Assembly: GCA_900539525.1 (NCBI GenBank)
Contig: UQCM01000025.1
Coordinates: forward strand, 1-34,705
Origin: an uncultured Blautia sp.
GTDB lineage: Bacteria > Bacillota > Clostridia > Lachnospirales > Lachnospiraceae
Reading direction: 5' to 3'
DNA length: 34,705 nucleotides
Position numbers and translations under genes: made by a program. The notes beneath the pieces are model-generated. The model ran no database searches, was not told the origin of the DNA, and saw only the letters and a program-made list of their open reading frames with translations. The first letter of the stretch is position 1; each line of letters opens with the position of its first letter. Positions 12,581 to 21,342 of the stretch are shown in pieces.

Positions 12581-15034
12581 CTACTCTGTCAGCGGGTCAA
12601 AATATGTGATAAACACATTTCCCGCCTCTTCAAACATCGCTGTGCTGTCCTGAAGTCCCGCATAAGTAAGTTCTGTCTCTCCCTGCTTCAGAAGGCGTGT
12701 GTTGTACTCATCATATCCGCCGATGATCACCACACCATCCGGTGTCTTCGCAAGCACCGGTGTTCCCTCACTTACAAAATACAGCACCTGCTCCAGCGTA
12801 CAGCCGGTAAGATCCAGCACACGCTGCTCCATTTTTTCCTGAATATGATCTGCATCCAGGCTGTATTCCAGAAATACTGCCGGGAAGGTCTCCACATCCA
12901 GATCAAGCTTTGTCTGCCTGTTTCCTCTTTCCCATACCATCTGCTGACGACTGTCAACAACTACTCCGAGAGCCTCATCTGCACGGCGGACCGCCTGATT
13001 GATGGAGCGGTACATTCCATCCAGCATACCCTTTGCATAAACATAGTATACATCTTCCCGCTGCGCCTTCGTCTCCAGCACGATTTCCCGGGAGCCCTCA
13101 TAGATCTGCTGGCGGCACCTGATCACCTGAGGCGGCTTCGATGTGTCTGGCGCCGCTCCTGTCTTCAGGATATGGATTTCTTTCTTTCGCTCTGTGGTAA
13201 CCGCCGTAAGCCCGGAGGTAATGTCCTCTCCCGCCGCACTGCTGACGATCTGGTCTTCCTCCGCTTCCTCGTAGCCGTTGCCCGTTCTCCGGATTCTTGA
13301 AAGCTTCATCAGATTTCCTTCGATCACAGCATCTGACACATAACTGTCACCGGGCGTGTAAGTCTTGACCGTCTCTCCGGATTTATTGACAATGAGTACC
13401 TGGTTCATGGGGAAAATCTCATTTCCTTCATGATCCGTATCAATATCGCCCGTATCCGCAAGCCCGTAAGCAAAGTCTTCTCCAATAAATCCCAGAATCT
13501 TCATCCTCTGACCATCGCCACAGGTGATCTCCCGGGTGGAACGTGTCTCCAGATCCATGATGGTAATGGAGGTACAGTTGTACGGCTCCTTTCCATTCAT
13601 CCATGCAAACTGTCCGCCGGAGTCAGATGATGCATAGCAGTCATACATCAGATCTGAAACCAGGTTCTCGATCTGGCGTGTTGTCATATCAATCGCATAT
13701 ACCTCGCCATTTACCAGCAGATAGAAGACATTTCTGTCTTCTGATATATAAGACAGTGCCCTCGTATCCTGTTTTAAAAGAGAAAACGCCTGCTTGGTAT
13801 CCACGAACAGACACTCGTTGACTGTAGAGCCGGCTGCATTGCAGGAATACACTGCCACACCGGATTCTCCCTCATGGATACCGCGGTTCATATAGCCGCA
13901 GACCAGAAAATACATATTTCCCTGCTCATCTATATTGATGATCTGAATGTCATTCTGACTATACGTATCTCTGGCACCGGAATTCTTCTCCTGTGGAAAG
14001 CTGAACACCTGAACCAGCTTATTCTCCTTCACATCGTAAAGCCACAGGGCTCCCTCTCTGACAAATGCATAGAAATTACCGCCAGAATCCGTTTTAGAGG
14101 TTACCTCCCTGTCTGTGATCCCCAGAACGATTCCCTTCTCATTTAATACCGGTCCCTCCGGCCGGAAGATCTCACTGGTGGTCCGTTCAAAGTCCAGAAG
14201 CAGGATACGCGCCTCCGTGTAACGCATCCGATAGTACTCCGATACACGATACAGCTCCACATTGCTCTCATCATCTGTGGCAGAAATCATATAATCCATG
14301 ACGATCGTAGCTGTATTTTCATTCAGCTCCCGGATATTCGGTATCGGCTTGTAGTAGACCTGCGGGGACAGTCCCTTCCAGATCATCTGTGATGTACTGC
14401 TGTGAATATCCACATGTGCAAAGGAGGAATTATCCGCATCCGCTTCCGGCTCCACAAATTCCTCGATATTCAGATCATTTCCATTCAGACAGTTCTGGTA
14501 GAATCCCATCACAAAATCAATATAGGATCTCGCATTCAACCCGTCTTCACGGATGATCCGGGTATAATAATAAATCTCCTGATTTCCTGCCGTTACAGCA
14601 ATCTTCATCATATATTCCGTATGGATCAGAATCTTATTCTGCAGCTGAAGGGTTGCCGTTACATAATTCTCATCCTCCCGGATCTTCGTTACCTTCGTAT
14701 TCTCCAGAGATGTCCTGCCATCTGATGTGAGTATCTCAAAGCGGATCCCTTCAATCTTCTTCTCAAACGGCTGGATCTGGATCGTCACAGTACGGTCACT
14801 GTCAATGGGAGTCAGTGCATCCCTCAGTGCCATAACATCCATTTCCTTCTTGTGGCCATGCAGGGCATTGATCTGCGTATCGCCCTCCATCATATAAACC
14901 AGCGGCAGAGTCGCATTGCTCATCTCCTTCGTGGTGTCCGGTGTATCTCTGTTGATCAGTTTTCCAATCGTAAATACTGCCGCAGCAAAGATCAGCAGCA
15001 GCGTCACTACCCTTATTATTATTTTTTTTACCAT
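12581..15034 (-). CDS. Membrane-anchored extracytoplasmic protein of unknown function
   Basis: I do not recognise this 817-residue protein. It starts with a short basic stretch and one hydrophobic segment (about 5-25) without a lipobox cysteine, so it is probably an N-terminally anchored protein whose bulk lies outside the membrane. Residues about 85-160 look beta-rich. From about 320 to 680 the sequence repeats short units with alternating beta-strand character (FYAFVREGALWLYDVKENK, NMYFLVCGYMNRG, VFYLLVNGEVYAIDMTTRQI), suggesting a beta-propeller; this is a guess from pattern only. The C-terminal part ends in LTYAGLQDSTAMFEEAGNVF. GGGGAGG lies 9 bases before the ATG. It follows the methyltransferase gene by 16 bases, so the two are probably co-transcribed. 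A sensory or envelope role is possible but unsupported. Confidence 0.8.
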   Translation of the reverse strand: MVKKIIIRVVTLLLIFAAAVFTIGKLINRDTPDTTKEMSNATLPLVYMMEGDTQINALHGHKKEMDVMALRDALTPIDSDRTVTIQIQPFEKKIEGIRFEILTSDGRTSLENTKVTKIREDENYVTATLQLQNKILIHTEYMMKIAVTAGNQEIYYYTRIIREDGLNARSYIDFVMGFYQNCLNGNDLNIEEFVEPEADADNSSFAHVDIHSSTSQMIWKGLSPQVYYKPIPNIRELNENTATIVMDYMISATDDESNVELYRVSEYYRMRYTEARILLLDFERTTSEIFRPEGPVLNEKGIVLGITDREVTSKTDSGGNFYAFVREGALWLYDVKENKLVQVFSFPQEKNSGARDTYSQNDIQIINIDEQGNMYFLVCGYMNRGIHEGESGVAVYSCNAAGSTVNECLFVDTKQAFSLLKQDTRALSYISEDRNVFYLLVNGEVYAIDMTTRQIENLVSDLMYDCYASSDSGGQFAWMNGKEPYNCTSITIMDLETRSTREITCGDGQRMKILGFIGEDFAYGLADTGDIDTDHEGNEIFPMNQVLIVNKSGETVKTYTPGDSYVSDAVIEGNLMKLSRIRRTGNGYEEAEEDQIVSSAAGEDITSGLTAVTTERKKEIHILKTGAAPDTSKPPQVIRCRQQIYEGSREIVLETKAQREDVYYVYAKGMLDGMYRSINQAVRRADEALGVVVDSRQQMVWERGNRQTKLDLDVETFPAVFLEYSLDADHIQEKMEQRVLDLTGCTLEQVLYFVSEGTPVLAKTPDGVVIIGGYDEYNTRLLKQGETELTYAGLQDSTAMFEEAGNVFITYFDPLTE

Positions 15035-15050
15035 TCTTTTGTGCCTCCCC

Positions 15051-16190
15051 TTATGGCTCTAACAATCTTCCCAGCAGCGGATCTACTCCCAGAAAATCCC
15101 TGCACCTGTCCAGCTTTTCCTGCTTCTTTCCCTCTCCGGTCTTCACCGCCCGGATCAGAATATTCTTTGGCGTGTGCTCCATATCAATAAATTCCAGAAT
15201 CTGTACCTGATACCCCTGCTCCTCCAGATATCCCGCACGGAACGCATCTGTGATCAGCGCTGCCATACGCTCCTTTATCAGGCCGTACTTCAGCACCGGC
15301 TCCAGAATCTCACTGTGAATCTGCCCATTCAGCTCATGCTGACAGCACGGCACCGAAAGGATCACCTTCGCCCCCCATTTCACAGCTTTGTCCAGTGCAT
15401 AGTCCGTGGCCGTATCACAGGCATGCAGCGTCACTACCATATCTACCCGGGCCGTCCCCTCATAGGAAGCGATATCCCCGGTAAGAAACGTAAGCTTCTC
15501 ATATCCGTATTTCTCTGCCAGTGCATTGCAATGTGCAATCACCTCTTCCTTCAGATCCAGTCCGATGATACGGATATCCATTCCCTTCAGAATCTTCAGA
15601 TAATAATACATGGCAAAGGTCAGATAAGACTTTCCACACCCGAAATCAAGAATCGTGATCTCCCGGTCCCCGTCCAGCTGCGGCCGTATGTCATCAATAA
15701 ACTCCAGAAAACGGTTGATCTGGCGGAACTTGTCATAGCGGGCGTTGATCACCTTCCCCTCAGGCGTCATAACACCCAGATCCACCAGAAACGGTACCGG
15801 TGTGCCTTCATTCAGGATATAGCGCTTTCTCCTGTTATGAGACAGATTCACCTGACAGCCCTCCTGCTGCCTGATCTTTCTCTTTATCGATAGATTTCCC
15901 TTCTTCCCCGACAGAACGGATATCGTCTCCCTGCGGGTTAAGATCTGCATCTGCTTAAAATGCTCCCTCAGATCCAGACAGAGAATCTCCTGAAGTTCCT
16001 CCTTTTCATAATTTCTGTGAAACTCCTGCTTTCCTCTCAGCTCCGATGCCTGAAAGAGAAGTCTCCCTTTCTGTTCTACGGGCCGGACTTTTATCTTCTG
16101 AATCCCATCCTTCTTTCTGGCTCCGCTCAGAACGATATGTACCAGATCTTCATTCAGACAGTCCTTTAATATCTCCTGTAGTTTTTCCAT
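15051..16190 (-). CDS. Class I SAM-dependent methyltransferase
   Basis: A 379-residue cytoplasmic protein. After an N-terminal region of about 170 residues comes a Rossmann methyltransferase domain: the SAM-binding motif LDFGCGKSYLTFAMYYYL, an acidic loop in IIGLDLK, and GDIASYEG. TLHACDTATDYAL and VPCCQHEL, with Cys and His residues, are characteristic of the Methyltransf_32 family (related to METTL25/GSTCD), whose substrates are poorly known and possibly RNA. It heads an operon with the large unknown membrane protein just downstream. GGGGAG lies about 12 bases before the ATG, a rather long spacing. The enzyme class is clear and the substrate is not. Confidence 0.85.
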   Translation of the reverse strand: MEKLQEILKDCLNEDLVHIVLSGARKKDGIQKIKVRPVEQKGRLLFQASELRGKQEFHRNYEKEELQEILCLDLREHFKQMQILTRRETISVLSGKKGNLSIKRKIRQQEGCQVNLSHNRRKRYILNEGTPVPFLVDLGVMTPEGKVINARYDKFRQINRFLEFIDDIRPQLDGDREITILDFGCGKSYLTFAMYYYLKILKGMDIRIIGLDLKEEVIAHCNALAEKYGYEKLTFLTGDIASYEGTARVDMVVTLHACDTATDYALDKAVKWGAKVILSVPCCQHELNGQIHSEILEPVLKYGLIKERMAALITDAFRAGYLEEQGYQVQILEFIDMEHTPKNILIRAVKTGEGKKQEKLDRCRDFLGVDPLLGRLLEP

Positions 16191-16250
16191 ATTCTTCGTA
16201 TTCTCCCCTTTATTCTGATGCCTGCGGCCTCCTCATTCATGCCGCTGGCC

Positions 16251-16314
16251 GTTACTGTTCATTCCGTGACTGGTAACAAAATACCCCGACCTGGCTGACA
16301 TGTGAAAAGTAACC
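16251..16314 (+). repeat. Dispersed intergenic repeat, family 2, short complete copy
   Basis: It opens GTTACTGTTCATTCCGTGAC and closes GGCTGACATGTGAAAAGTAAC, so both family 2 ends lie within 64 bp and are roughly inverted (TTACTGTTCA against TGAAAAGTAA). It may be a minimal unit that folds on itself. The rest of 16191-16430 shows nothing else. Confidence 0.7.
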
Positions 16315-16430
16315 GCAGGCTCCCCTGCTTTCGCCCGTTCTTTTCCCAGCAGGACGGGCTGAAATGCCATGTCTCTATTGTAATGTCTTTAGTGAAAAAT
16401 CACAACCTAAAAAATGTTTTTTTTATCTCT

Positions 16431-17036
16431 TTATCTCCATCTCCGGCAGTTCCGGTGACGGCATCTTCTGCGGTGCATTTCCTGGAAAAGCAGAACATCG
16501 ATCAGATCCCCAAGCCAGTTCTTTCTCGGCGGATAACGTCTCCTGGTCTCACGGTTCATGGCAAAGATCTCATCCTGGTCGGATTCTTCCGGAAGCTCAT
16601 ATCTGTCCTTCACCCGGTCATAAATGCTGTTTCTGATCCGGTCCATCATGACTCTGTCCGGATACTCATCAAACATGACGCTTCCCTCGTACTCCATCTT
16701 GTCACATTCCTCTTCCACATAGGGAAGAATATCCTTTGCGGCCTCAGGGTACATTTCCTTTATCCTCATCATATCCCGCTCACTTTCCATCTCCTGCCAG
16801 AGCATCTGCGGATAGCCCGGCATCTGGTAGTATGGCATCATACCTGTACCATATACCGGCTGCTGCATTTCTCCCGGATTCCACGGCTGCATTTCTCCCA
16901 TATTTCGGGGCTGCATCTCTCCCGTAGTTCGCGGCTGTACCGCCCACGGGCAGGTGCCCCGCTGCGGCATGCCCATCTGTAATTCCTGCTGGCACACCCG
17001 GCAGCAGGGACATCTGTAATATTCCTGATAGCTCAT
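16431..17036 (-). CDS. Conserved Cys/Met/Pro-rich small protein, possibly spore-associated
   Basis: A 201-residue protein without a known enzymatic domain. The N terminus is Cys-rich (CPCCRVCQQE), followed by three short repeats (GEMQPRN, GEMQPWN, GEMQQPV) and a Met/Tyr/Pro-rich stretch. The central part (IKEMYPEAAKDILPYVEEEC, DKMEYEGSVMFDEYPDR) resembles a conserved region I associate with small proteins of spore-forming Lachnospiraceae. The C terminus is very Arg-rich (HRRRCRHRNCRRWR). Such composition suits a structural coat or DNA/polyanion-binding protein. A sigma-K-like promoter upstream supports a spore link. The function is inferred and weakly supported. Confidence 0.7.
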   Translation of the reverse strand: MSYQEYYRCPCCRVCQQELQMGMPQRGTCPWAVQPRTTGEMQPRNMGEMQPWNPGEMQQPVYGTGMMPYYQMPGYPQMLWQEMESERDMMRIKEMYPEAAKDILPYVEEECDKMEYEGSVMFDEYPDRVMMDRIRNSIYDRVKDRYELPEESDQDEIFAMNRETRRRYPPRKNWLGDLIDVLLFQEMHRRRCRHRNCRRWR

Positions 17037-17065
17037 AAACGATTTCCTTTACAGGCAGTTTAGTT

Positions 17066-17091
17066 TATTATATGAAAGGAAACTCTCCGGT
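17066..17091 (-). promoter_or_regulatory. Possible sigma-K-type sporulation promoter
   Basis: On the minus strand CATATAATA (complement of 17066-17074) fits the sigma-K -10 form CATANNNTA, and AC (complement of 17090-17091) lies 15 bases upstream as the minimal -35. It sits about 30 bases before the Cys/Met/Pro-rich gene. The motif is short and the region AT-rich, so chance cannot be excluded. Confidence 0.35.
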
Positions 17092-17171
17092 GTGACAGGG
17101 ATAAATAAGTACTTCCCTAACCAGAAAAAAAATGCTATTATATACGTATTATCTATTAAAATCGTTGTAAC

Positions 17172-17240
17172 GGTTCAGAGTCCATTTGCAAAACCGCCTC
17201 TACGAGGCTTTCCTTTTGCTCATGTATGGCTCTTGCCATT
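17172..17240 (+). repeat. Dispersed repeat family 1, partial copy
   Basis: GGTTCAGAGTCCATTTGCAA, then AACCGCCTCTACGAGGC, TTTCCTTTTGCTCATGTATG and a GGCTCTTGCC hairpin match end A of the element at 29343 in the same orientation. It breaks off in the second hairpin. It lies between the divergent Cys-rich gene and gdpP. 17037-17340 contains otherwise only the possible sigma-K promoter and the gdpP leader. Confidence 0.85.
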
Positions 17241-17340
17241 ACGAAACAGAAATCGCTCCCGGGAGGTGGGCCTCCCGGATGATTGAAATTGCCCGCTGCC
17301 GCAGAATAAGGAGACGTCAGCGGGCAAATGGAGGACTGGC

Positions 17341-19398
17341 ATGAAGATGAAGAAGAAAAAAGTGAAATTCAGCGGTAAGCTCAGATCGTATATGCAATGG
17401 CCTCTGCTGATGATGATTTTTTTGCTGATTATGAACATTCTGGTTTATTTCATTAATGCAAAGGCAGGACTTCTGGTATCTGCTTTCAGCATCGTATATA
17501 TCATCTTTGCTGTGATCTTGCTGCTGCACTACAAGCCGCACATCATTAATGAAATGATCTACTTTGCCACCCAGTATGGGCAGATCCAGAAAAAGCTGCT
17601 CGAAGAGTTTGAGATTCCCTATGCACTGCTGGATCCCGAGGGAACCGTGATCTGGATGAACCGTGAGTTTGGACGCATCACCGGAAAGGATAAGAAATAT
17701 CACAAAAATATTCAGTACCTGTTTCCGGAAATTGACACTCCCGTGCTTCCAGCGAAACGGGATCAGAATTCCCTTGATCTGACCTGCAATGACCGGGACT
17801 ACCACGTGCAGCTCCACAAGATTTCCGTGGAGATCCTGGACGAATCCGTTGATATTATCGAGATCCCCAAAGACAGCAGCTATATGATCGCTGTGTATCT
17901 CTTTGACCATACGGAACTGAACACCAGCCTGAGGGAAAATCAGGAGCAGAAAATGGTCGCCGGCCTGATTTATCTGGATAATTATGAAGAGGCGCTCGAA
18001 AGCGTTGAGGAGGTCCGCCGTTCCCTTCTCGTGGCACTGATCGACCGGAAGATCACAAAATATATCGCCGGTCTGGACGGCGTTGTAAAAAAGCTGGAAA
18101 AGGATAAATACTTCATTGCCATGAAGTACAAGAGCCTGATGGAGCTGGAAGCAAACCGCTTCTCTCTTCTGGAGGAAGTCAAGACCGTAAATATCGGAAA
18201 TGATATGAGCCTGACCTTAAGCATTGGTATCGGTGTCAACGGTTCCGGATACATCCAGAACTGTGAATTTTCCCGGATCGCCATTGAGATGGCGCTCGGC
18301 CGGGGCGGTGACCAGGCCGTTGTCAAGGACAATGAAAAGATTTCCTACTATGGCGGCAAGTCCCAGCAGATGGAAAAGAACACCCGCGTGAAAGCGCGTG
18401 TGAAGGCTCACGCCCTGCGGGAATTTATCGGCAGCAAGGAAAAGGTCGTTGTCATGGGACATCAGATCACCGATATCGATTCCTTCGGAGCTTCCATCGG
18501 TGTCTACTGTGCAGCGAAAATGCTTGGCAAGCATGCCCATATTGTACTGGGCGATATTAACAGCTCGATCCGTCCATGGATCGACCTGTTCCTGGACAAT
18601 CCGGACTATGAAAAAGACATGTTTATCACGCACGCGGAGGCTGAATCCATTGTTAATAATGACACTGTAGTCGTGGTAGTGGATACCAACCGGCCCAGAA
18701 TGACAGAATGTGAGGCTCTGCTTCACAAGACAAAGACCATCGTGGTACTGGATCATCACCGACAGGGAAGCGAGGTCATCAAAAATGCCGTGCTGTCCTA
18801 CATCGAACCCTATGCCTCCTCCGCCTGTGAAATGATCGCAGAGATCCTGCAGTATTTCTCAGACAATGTCCGGCTGAAAAGCCGGGAGGCAGACTGTATC
18901 TATGCGGGAATCATTATCGATACCAACAATTTCGTGACAAAGACCGGTGTCCGCACCTTTGAGGCGGCCGCATTCCTGCGGCGCAGCGGCGCAGATGTCA
19001 CCCGCGTACGGAAAATGTTCCGAAACGATATGACCTCCTACAAGGCAAGAGCTGAGGCCGTGCGCCATGCAGAGGTATTCATGACCTGCTATGCCATCAG
19101 CATCTGTCCGCCCAACAAGGAACTGGAGAGCCCCACCGTGGTGGGTGCCCAGGCGGCCAATGAGCTGCTGAACATCATCGGTATCAAGGCATCCTTTGTC
19201 ATGACCGAATACAAGGGCCGGATCTACATCAGTGCCCGTGCTATTGACGAAGTCAATGTACAGATCATCATGGAGCGCATGGGCGGCGGCGGTCATCTGA
19301 ACATTGCCGGAGCACAGCTCGATGGTGTGACCCTGGAAGAAGCAAAACAGAAACTGAAAGATACACTTATAAAAATGTCAGAAGAAGGAGCAATCTAA
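17341..19398 (+). CDS. gdpP: Cyclic-di-AMP phosphodiesterase GdpP
   Basis: A membrane-bound enzyme that hydrolyses cyclic di-AMP, a messenger controlling potassium, osmolyte and wall homeostasis. At 685 residues it matches the usual length. Two transmembrane helices (about 18-38 and 44-63) are followed by a PAS-like domain from about 85, a degenerate GGDEF domain (about 205-335) without the GGDEF signature, and the DHH/DHHA1 catalytic part. Metal-binding motifs are seen in VMGHQITDIDSFGAS, VVVVDTNRP, VLDHHRQG and IIIDTNNF, with MGGGGHLNIAGAQLDG in DHHA1. GGAGG lies 6 bases before the ATG. rplI starts one base after its stop codon and dnaB follows, a conserved order in Firmicutes. Confidence 0.95.
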   Translation: MKMKKKKVKFSGKLRSYMQWPLLMMIFLLIMNILVYFINAKAGLLVSAFSIVYIIFAVILLLHYKPHIINEMIYFATQYGQIQKKLLEEFEIPYALLDPEGTVIWMNREFGRITGKDKKYHKNIQYLFPEIDTPVLPAKRDQNSLDLTCNDRDYHVQLHKISVEILDESVDIIEIPKDSSYMIAVYLFDHTELNTSLRENQEQKMVAGLIYLDNYEEALESVEEVRRSLLVALIDRKITKYIAGLDGVVKKLEKDKYFIAMKYKSLMELEANRFSLLEEVKTVNIGNDMSLTLSIGIGVNGSGYIQNCEFSRIAIEMALGRGGDQAVVKDNEKISYYGGKSQQMEKNTRVKARVKAHALREFIGSKEKVVVMGHQITDIDSFGASIGVYCAAKMLGKHAHIVLGDINSSIRPWIDLFLDNPDYEKDMFITHAEAESIVNNDTVVVVVDTNRPRMTECEALLHKTKTIVVLDHHRQGSEVIKNAVLSYIEPYASSACEMIAEILQYFSDNVRLKSREADCIYAGIIIDTNNFVTKTGVRTFEAAAFLRRSGADVTRVRKMFRNDMTSYKARAEAVRHAEVFMTCYAISICPPNKELESPTVVGAQAANELLNIIGIKASFVMTEYKGRIYISARAIDEVNVQIIMERMGGGGHLNIAGAQLDGVTLEEAKQKLKDTLIKMSEEGAI

Positions 19399-19399
19399 C

Positions 19400-19846
19400 A
19401 TGAAAGTAATTTTAATTGAAGATGTAAAATCTCTTGGTAAAAAAGGTGATATTGTAAACGTAAGCGACGGATACGCAAGAAACGCCCTGTTTCCAAAGAA
19501 GCTGGGACTGGAGGCCACTCCAAAGAATATCAATGACTTAAAGCTTCAGAAGGCACATGAGGAAAAGGTGGCGAAAGAAGCGCTGGCAGACGCAAAGGCT
19601 TTTGCCGCTGAGCTTGCCACAAAAGAGGTTCAGGTATCCATCAAGGTCGGTGAGGGCGGGAGAACCTTCGGTTCTGTCTCCTCAAAGGAGATCGCAGAGG
19701 CTGCCAGGGCTCAGCTCGGCTACGATCTCGACAAGAAAAAGATCCAGCTCTCCACACCGATCAAGGCGCTGGGAACCACAACTGTGGGAATCAAGCTGCA
19801 TCCGAAGGTAACTGCAGAGCTTAAGGTCGTTGTAAAAGAAGCCTGA
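19400..19846 (+). CDS. rplI: 50S ribosomal protein L9
   Basis: A ribosomal protein of 148 residues, normal length. The N-terminal domain, which binds 23S rRNA, begins MKVILIEDVKSLGKKGD and contains VNVSDGYARNALFPKKLG, the family signature. A long connecting helix (about 45-75) leads to the C-terminal domain with GRTFGSVSSKEIAE. It begins one base after the gdpP stop codon, with GAAGGAG inside the end of gdpP, indicating translational coupling. dnaB follows after 12 bases. Confidence 0.97.
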   Translation: MKVILIEDVKSLGKKGDIVNVSDGYARNALFPKKLGLEATPKNINDLKLQKAHEEKVAKEALADAKAFAAELATKEVQVSIKVGEGGRTFGSVSSKEIAEAARAQLGYDLDKKKIQLSTPIKALGTTTVGIKLHPKVTAELKVVVKEA

Positions 19847-19858
19847 GGTCGCATATTT

Positions 19859-21187
19859 ATGGAAGAAGCATTGATAAAGCGTGTCCTGCCTCACAGTGTG
19901 GAAGCGGAACAATCTGTCATCGGTGCCATGATCATGGACCGGGAAGCGATCATGACAGCTTCTGAGATGATTGAAAGCGAAGACTTTTACCAGCATCAGT
20001 ATGGAATCCTTTTTGAGTCCATCCTGGAGCTTTATAATGAAGGAAAGCCGGTGGATCTGATCACCCTTCAGGAGCGTCTCCGTGAAAAGGATGTTCCTCC
20101 GGAGATCAGCAGCCTGGAGTTTGCCAGAGATCTGCTGAATGCAGTCCCCACATCGACGAATATACGGTACTATGCACAGATCGTACAGGAAAAATCCATG
20201 CTGCGCAAGCTGATCAAGGTCAATGAGGAGATTGCCAATACCTGCTATCTTGGAAAAGATAAGGTAGAGGATATCATGGAGGATACGGAGAAAAAGATTT
20301 TTAATCTGGTGCAGAAACGAAATACCGGGGATTTTGTACCGATTAAGGATGTGGTCCTGAATGCGCTGGATAAGATCGAGATGGCTTCCAAAAATAAGGG
20401 AAGTGTCACCGGCCTCCCCACCGGATTTGTGGATCTGGATTACAAGACTTCGGGGATGCAGCCCTCCGATCTGGTGCTGATCGCAGCCAGGCCCTCCATG
20501 GGTAAGACGGCATTTGTGCTGAATATTGCCCAGCATATGGCGTTTAAAAATGATGTGACGGTGGCGATCTTCAGTCTGGAGATGTCAAAGGAGCAGCTGG
20601 TGAACCGTCTGTTCTCTCTGGAATCAAAGGTGGATTCCCAGTCTCTCAGGACGGGTAATCTGAGTGATGAGGACTGGGCGAAGCTGATCGAGGGTGCCGG
20701 GATCATCGGTAAATCCCATCTGATCATTGATGACACGCCGGGTATCTCGGTGGGCGAGCTGAGGTCCAAGTGCCGGAAGTATAAGCTGGAGCACAATCTG
20801 GGCATTATCATCATCGACTATCTGCAGCTGATGACGGGCAGCAAGAAGTCGGATTCGAGACAGCAGGAGATTTCGGATATCTCCCGTTCCTTAAAGGAGG
20901 TGGCCCGTGAGCTGAATGTGCCGGTCATCGCACTGTCCCAGCTCAGCCGTGCCGTGGAGCAGCGCCCTGACCACAGACCGATGCTCTCCGACCTGCGTGA
21001 ATCGGGAGCGATCGAGCAGGATGCGGATGTGGTTATGTTTATTTACCGTGATGACTATTACAATAAAGACAGCGAGAAGAAGAATATCGCCGAGATCATT
21101 ATCGCCAAACAGAGAAACGGCCCCATCGGGACCGTCGAGCTGGTATGGCTGCCAAATTATACGAAGTTTGCGAATATGCAGAAATAG
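19859..21187 (+). CDS. dnaB: Replicative DNA helicase DnaB
   Basis: A hexameric helicase that unwinds DNA at the replication fork; 442 residues, the usual length. The N-terminal primase-interacting domain (LPHSVEAEQSVIGAMIMDR) is followed by a linker and a RecA-like domain with Walker A AARPSMGKTAF, FSLEMSKEQL, the Walker B-like IIIIDYLQLM, VIALSQLSR and SDLRESGAIEQDAD. The ribosome site is a modest TGAGGT overlapping the rplI stop, suggesting coupled translation. No intein or insertion is present. It ends the gdpP-rplI-dnaB operon and converges with ywmB. Confidence 0.97.
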   Translation: MEEALIKRVLPHSVEAEQSVIGAMIMDREAIMTASEMIESEDFYQHQYGILFESILELYNEGKPVDLITLQERLREKDVPPEISSLEFARDLLNAVPTSTNIRYYAQIVQEKSMLRKLIKVNEEIANTCYLGKDKVEDIMEDTEKKIFNLVQKRNTGDFVPIKDVVLNALDKIEMASKNKGSVTGLPTGFVDLDYKTSGMQPSDLVLIAARPSMGKTAFVLNIAQHMAFKNDVTVAIFSLEMSKEQLVNRLFSLESKVDSQSLRTGNLSDEDWAKLIEGAGIIGKSHLIIDDTPGISVGELRSKCRKYKLEHNLGIIIIDYLQLMTGSKKSDSRQQEISDISRSLKEVARELNVPVIALSQLSRAVEQRPDHRPMLSDLRESGAIEQDADVVMFIYRDDYYNKDSEKKNIAEIIIAKQRNGPIGTVELVWLPNYTKFANMQK

Positions 21188-21232
21188 GAAGAGGATGTAT
21201 CTATTCTTGATTCTGTCGGTTTCGCTATCCAG

Positions 21233-21309
21233 CAGGCAAGCGGTATTCTGTTACTGAGCAAACCGGAGCGTTTCCCCCGGTTTGCGAGTAACAGAATACC
21301 ACTTGCCTG
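21233..21309. terminator. Very long hairpin between convergent dnaB and ywmB
   Basis: CAGGCAAG (21233-21240) through AACCGG pairs with CCGGTTTGC through CTTGCCTG (21302-21309), giving a stem of more than 30 bp broken by only one or two unpaired bases around a 9-base loop. It has no T tract on either side. Its place between two converging operons suggests two-way termination or mRNA end protection. It contains TTCTGTTACT, faintly like the starts of the dispersed repeats, so it may be another repeat type. Confidence 0.6.
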
Positions 21310-21342
21310 TGTCCGGCGTAATTCACATATCAGAACAGCCAC

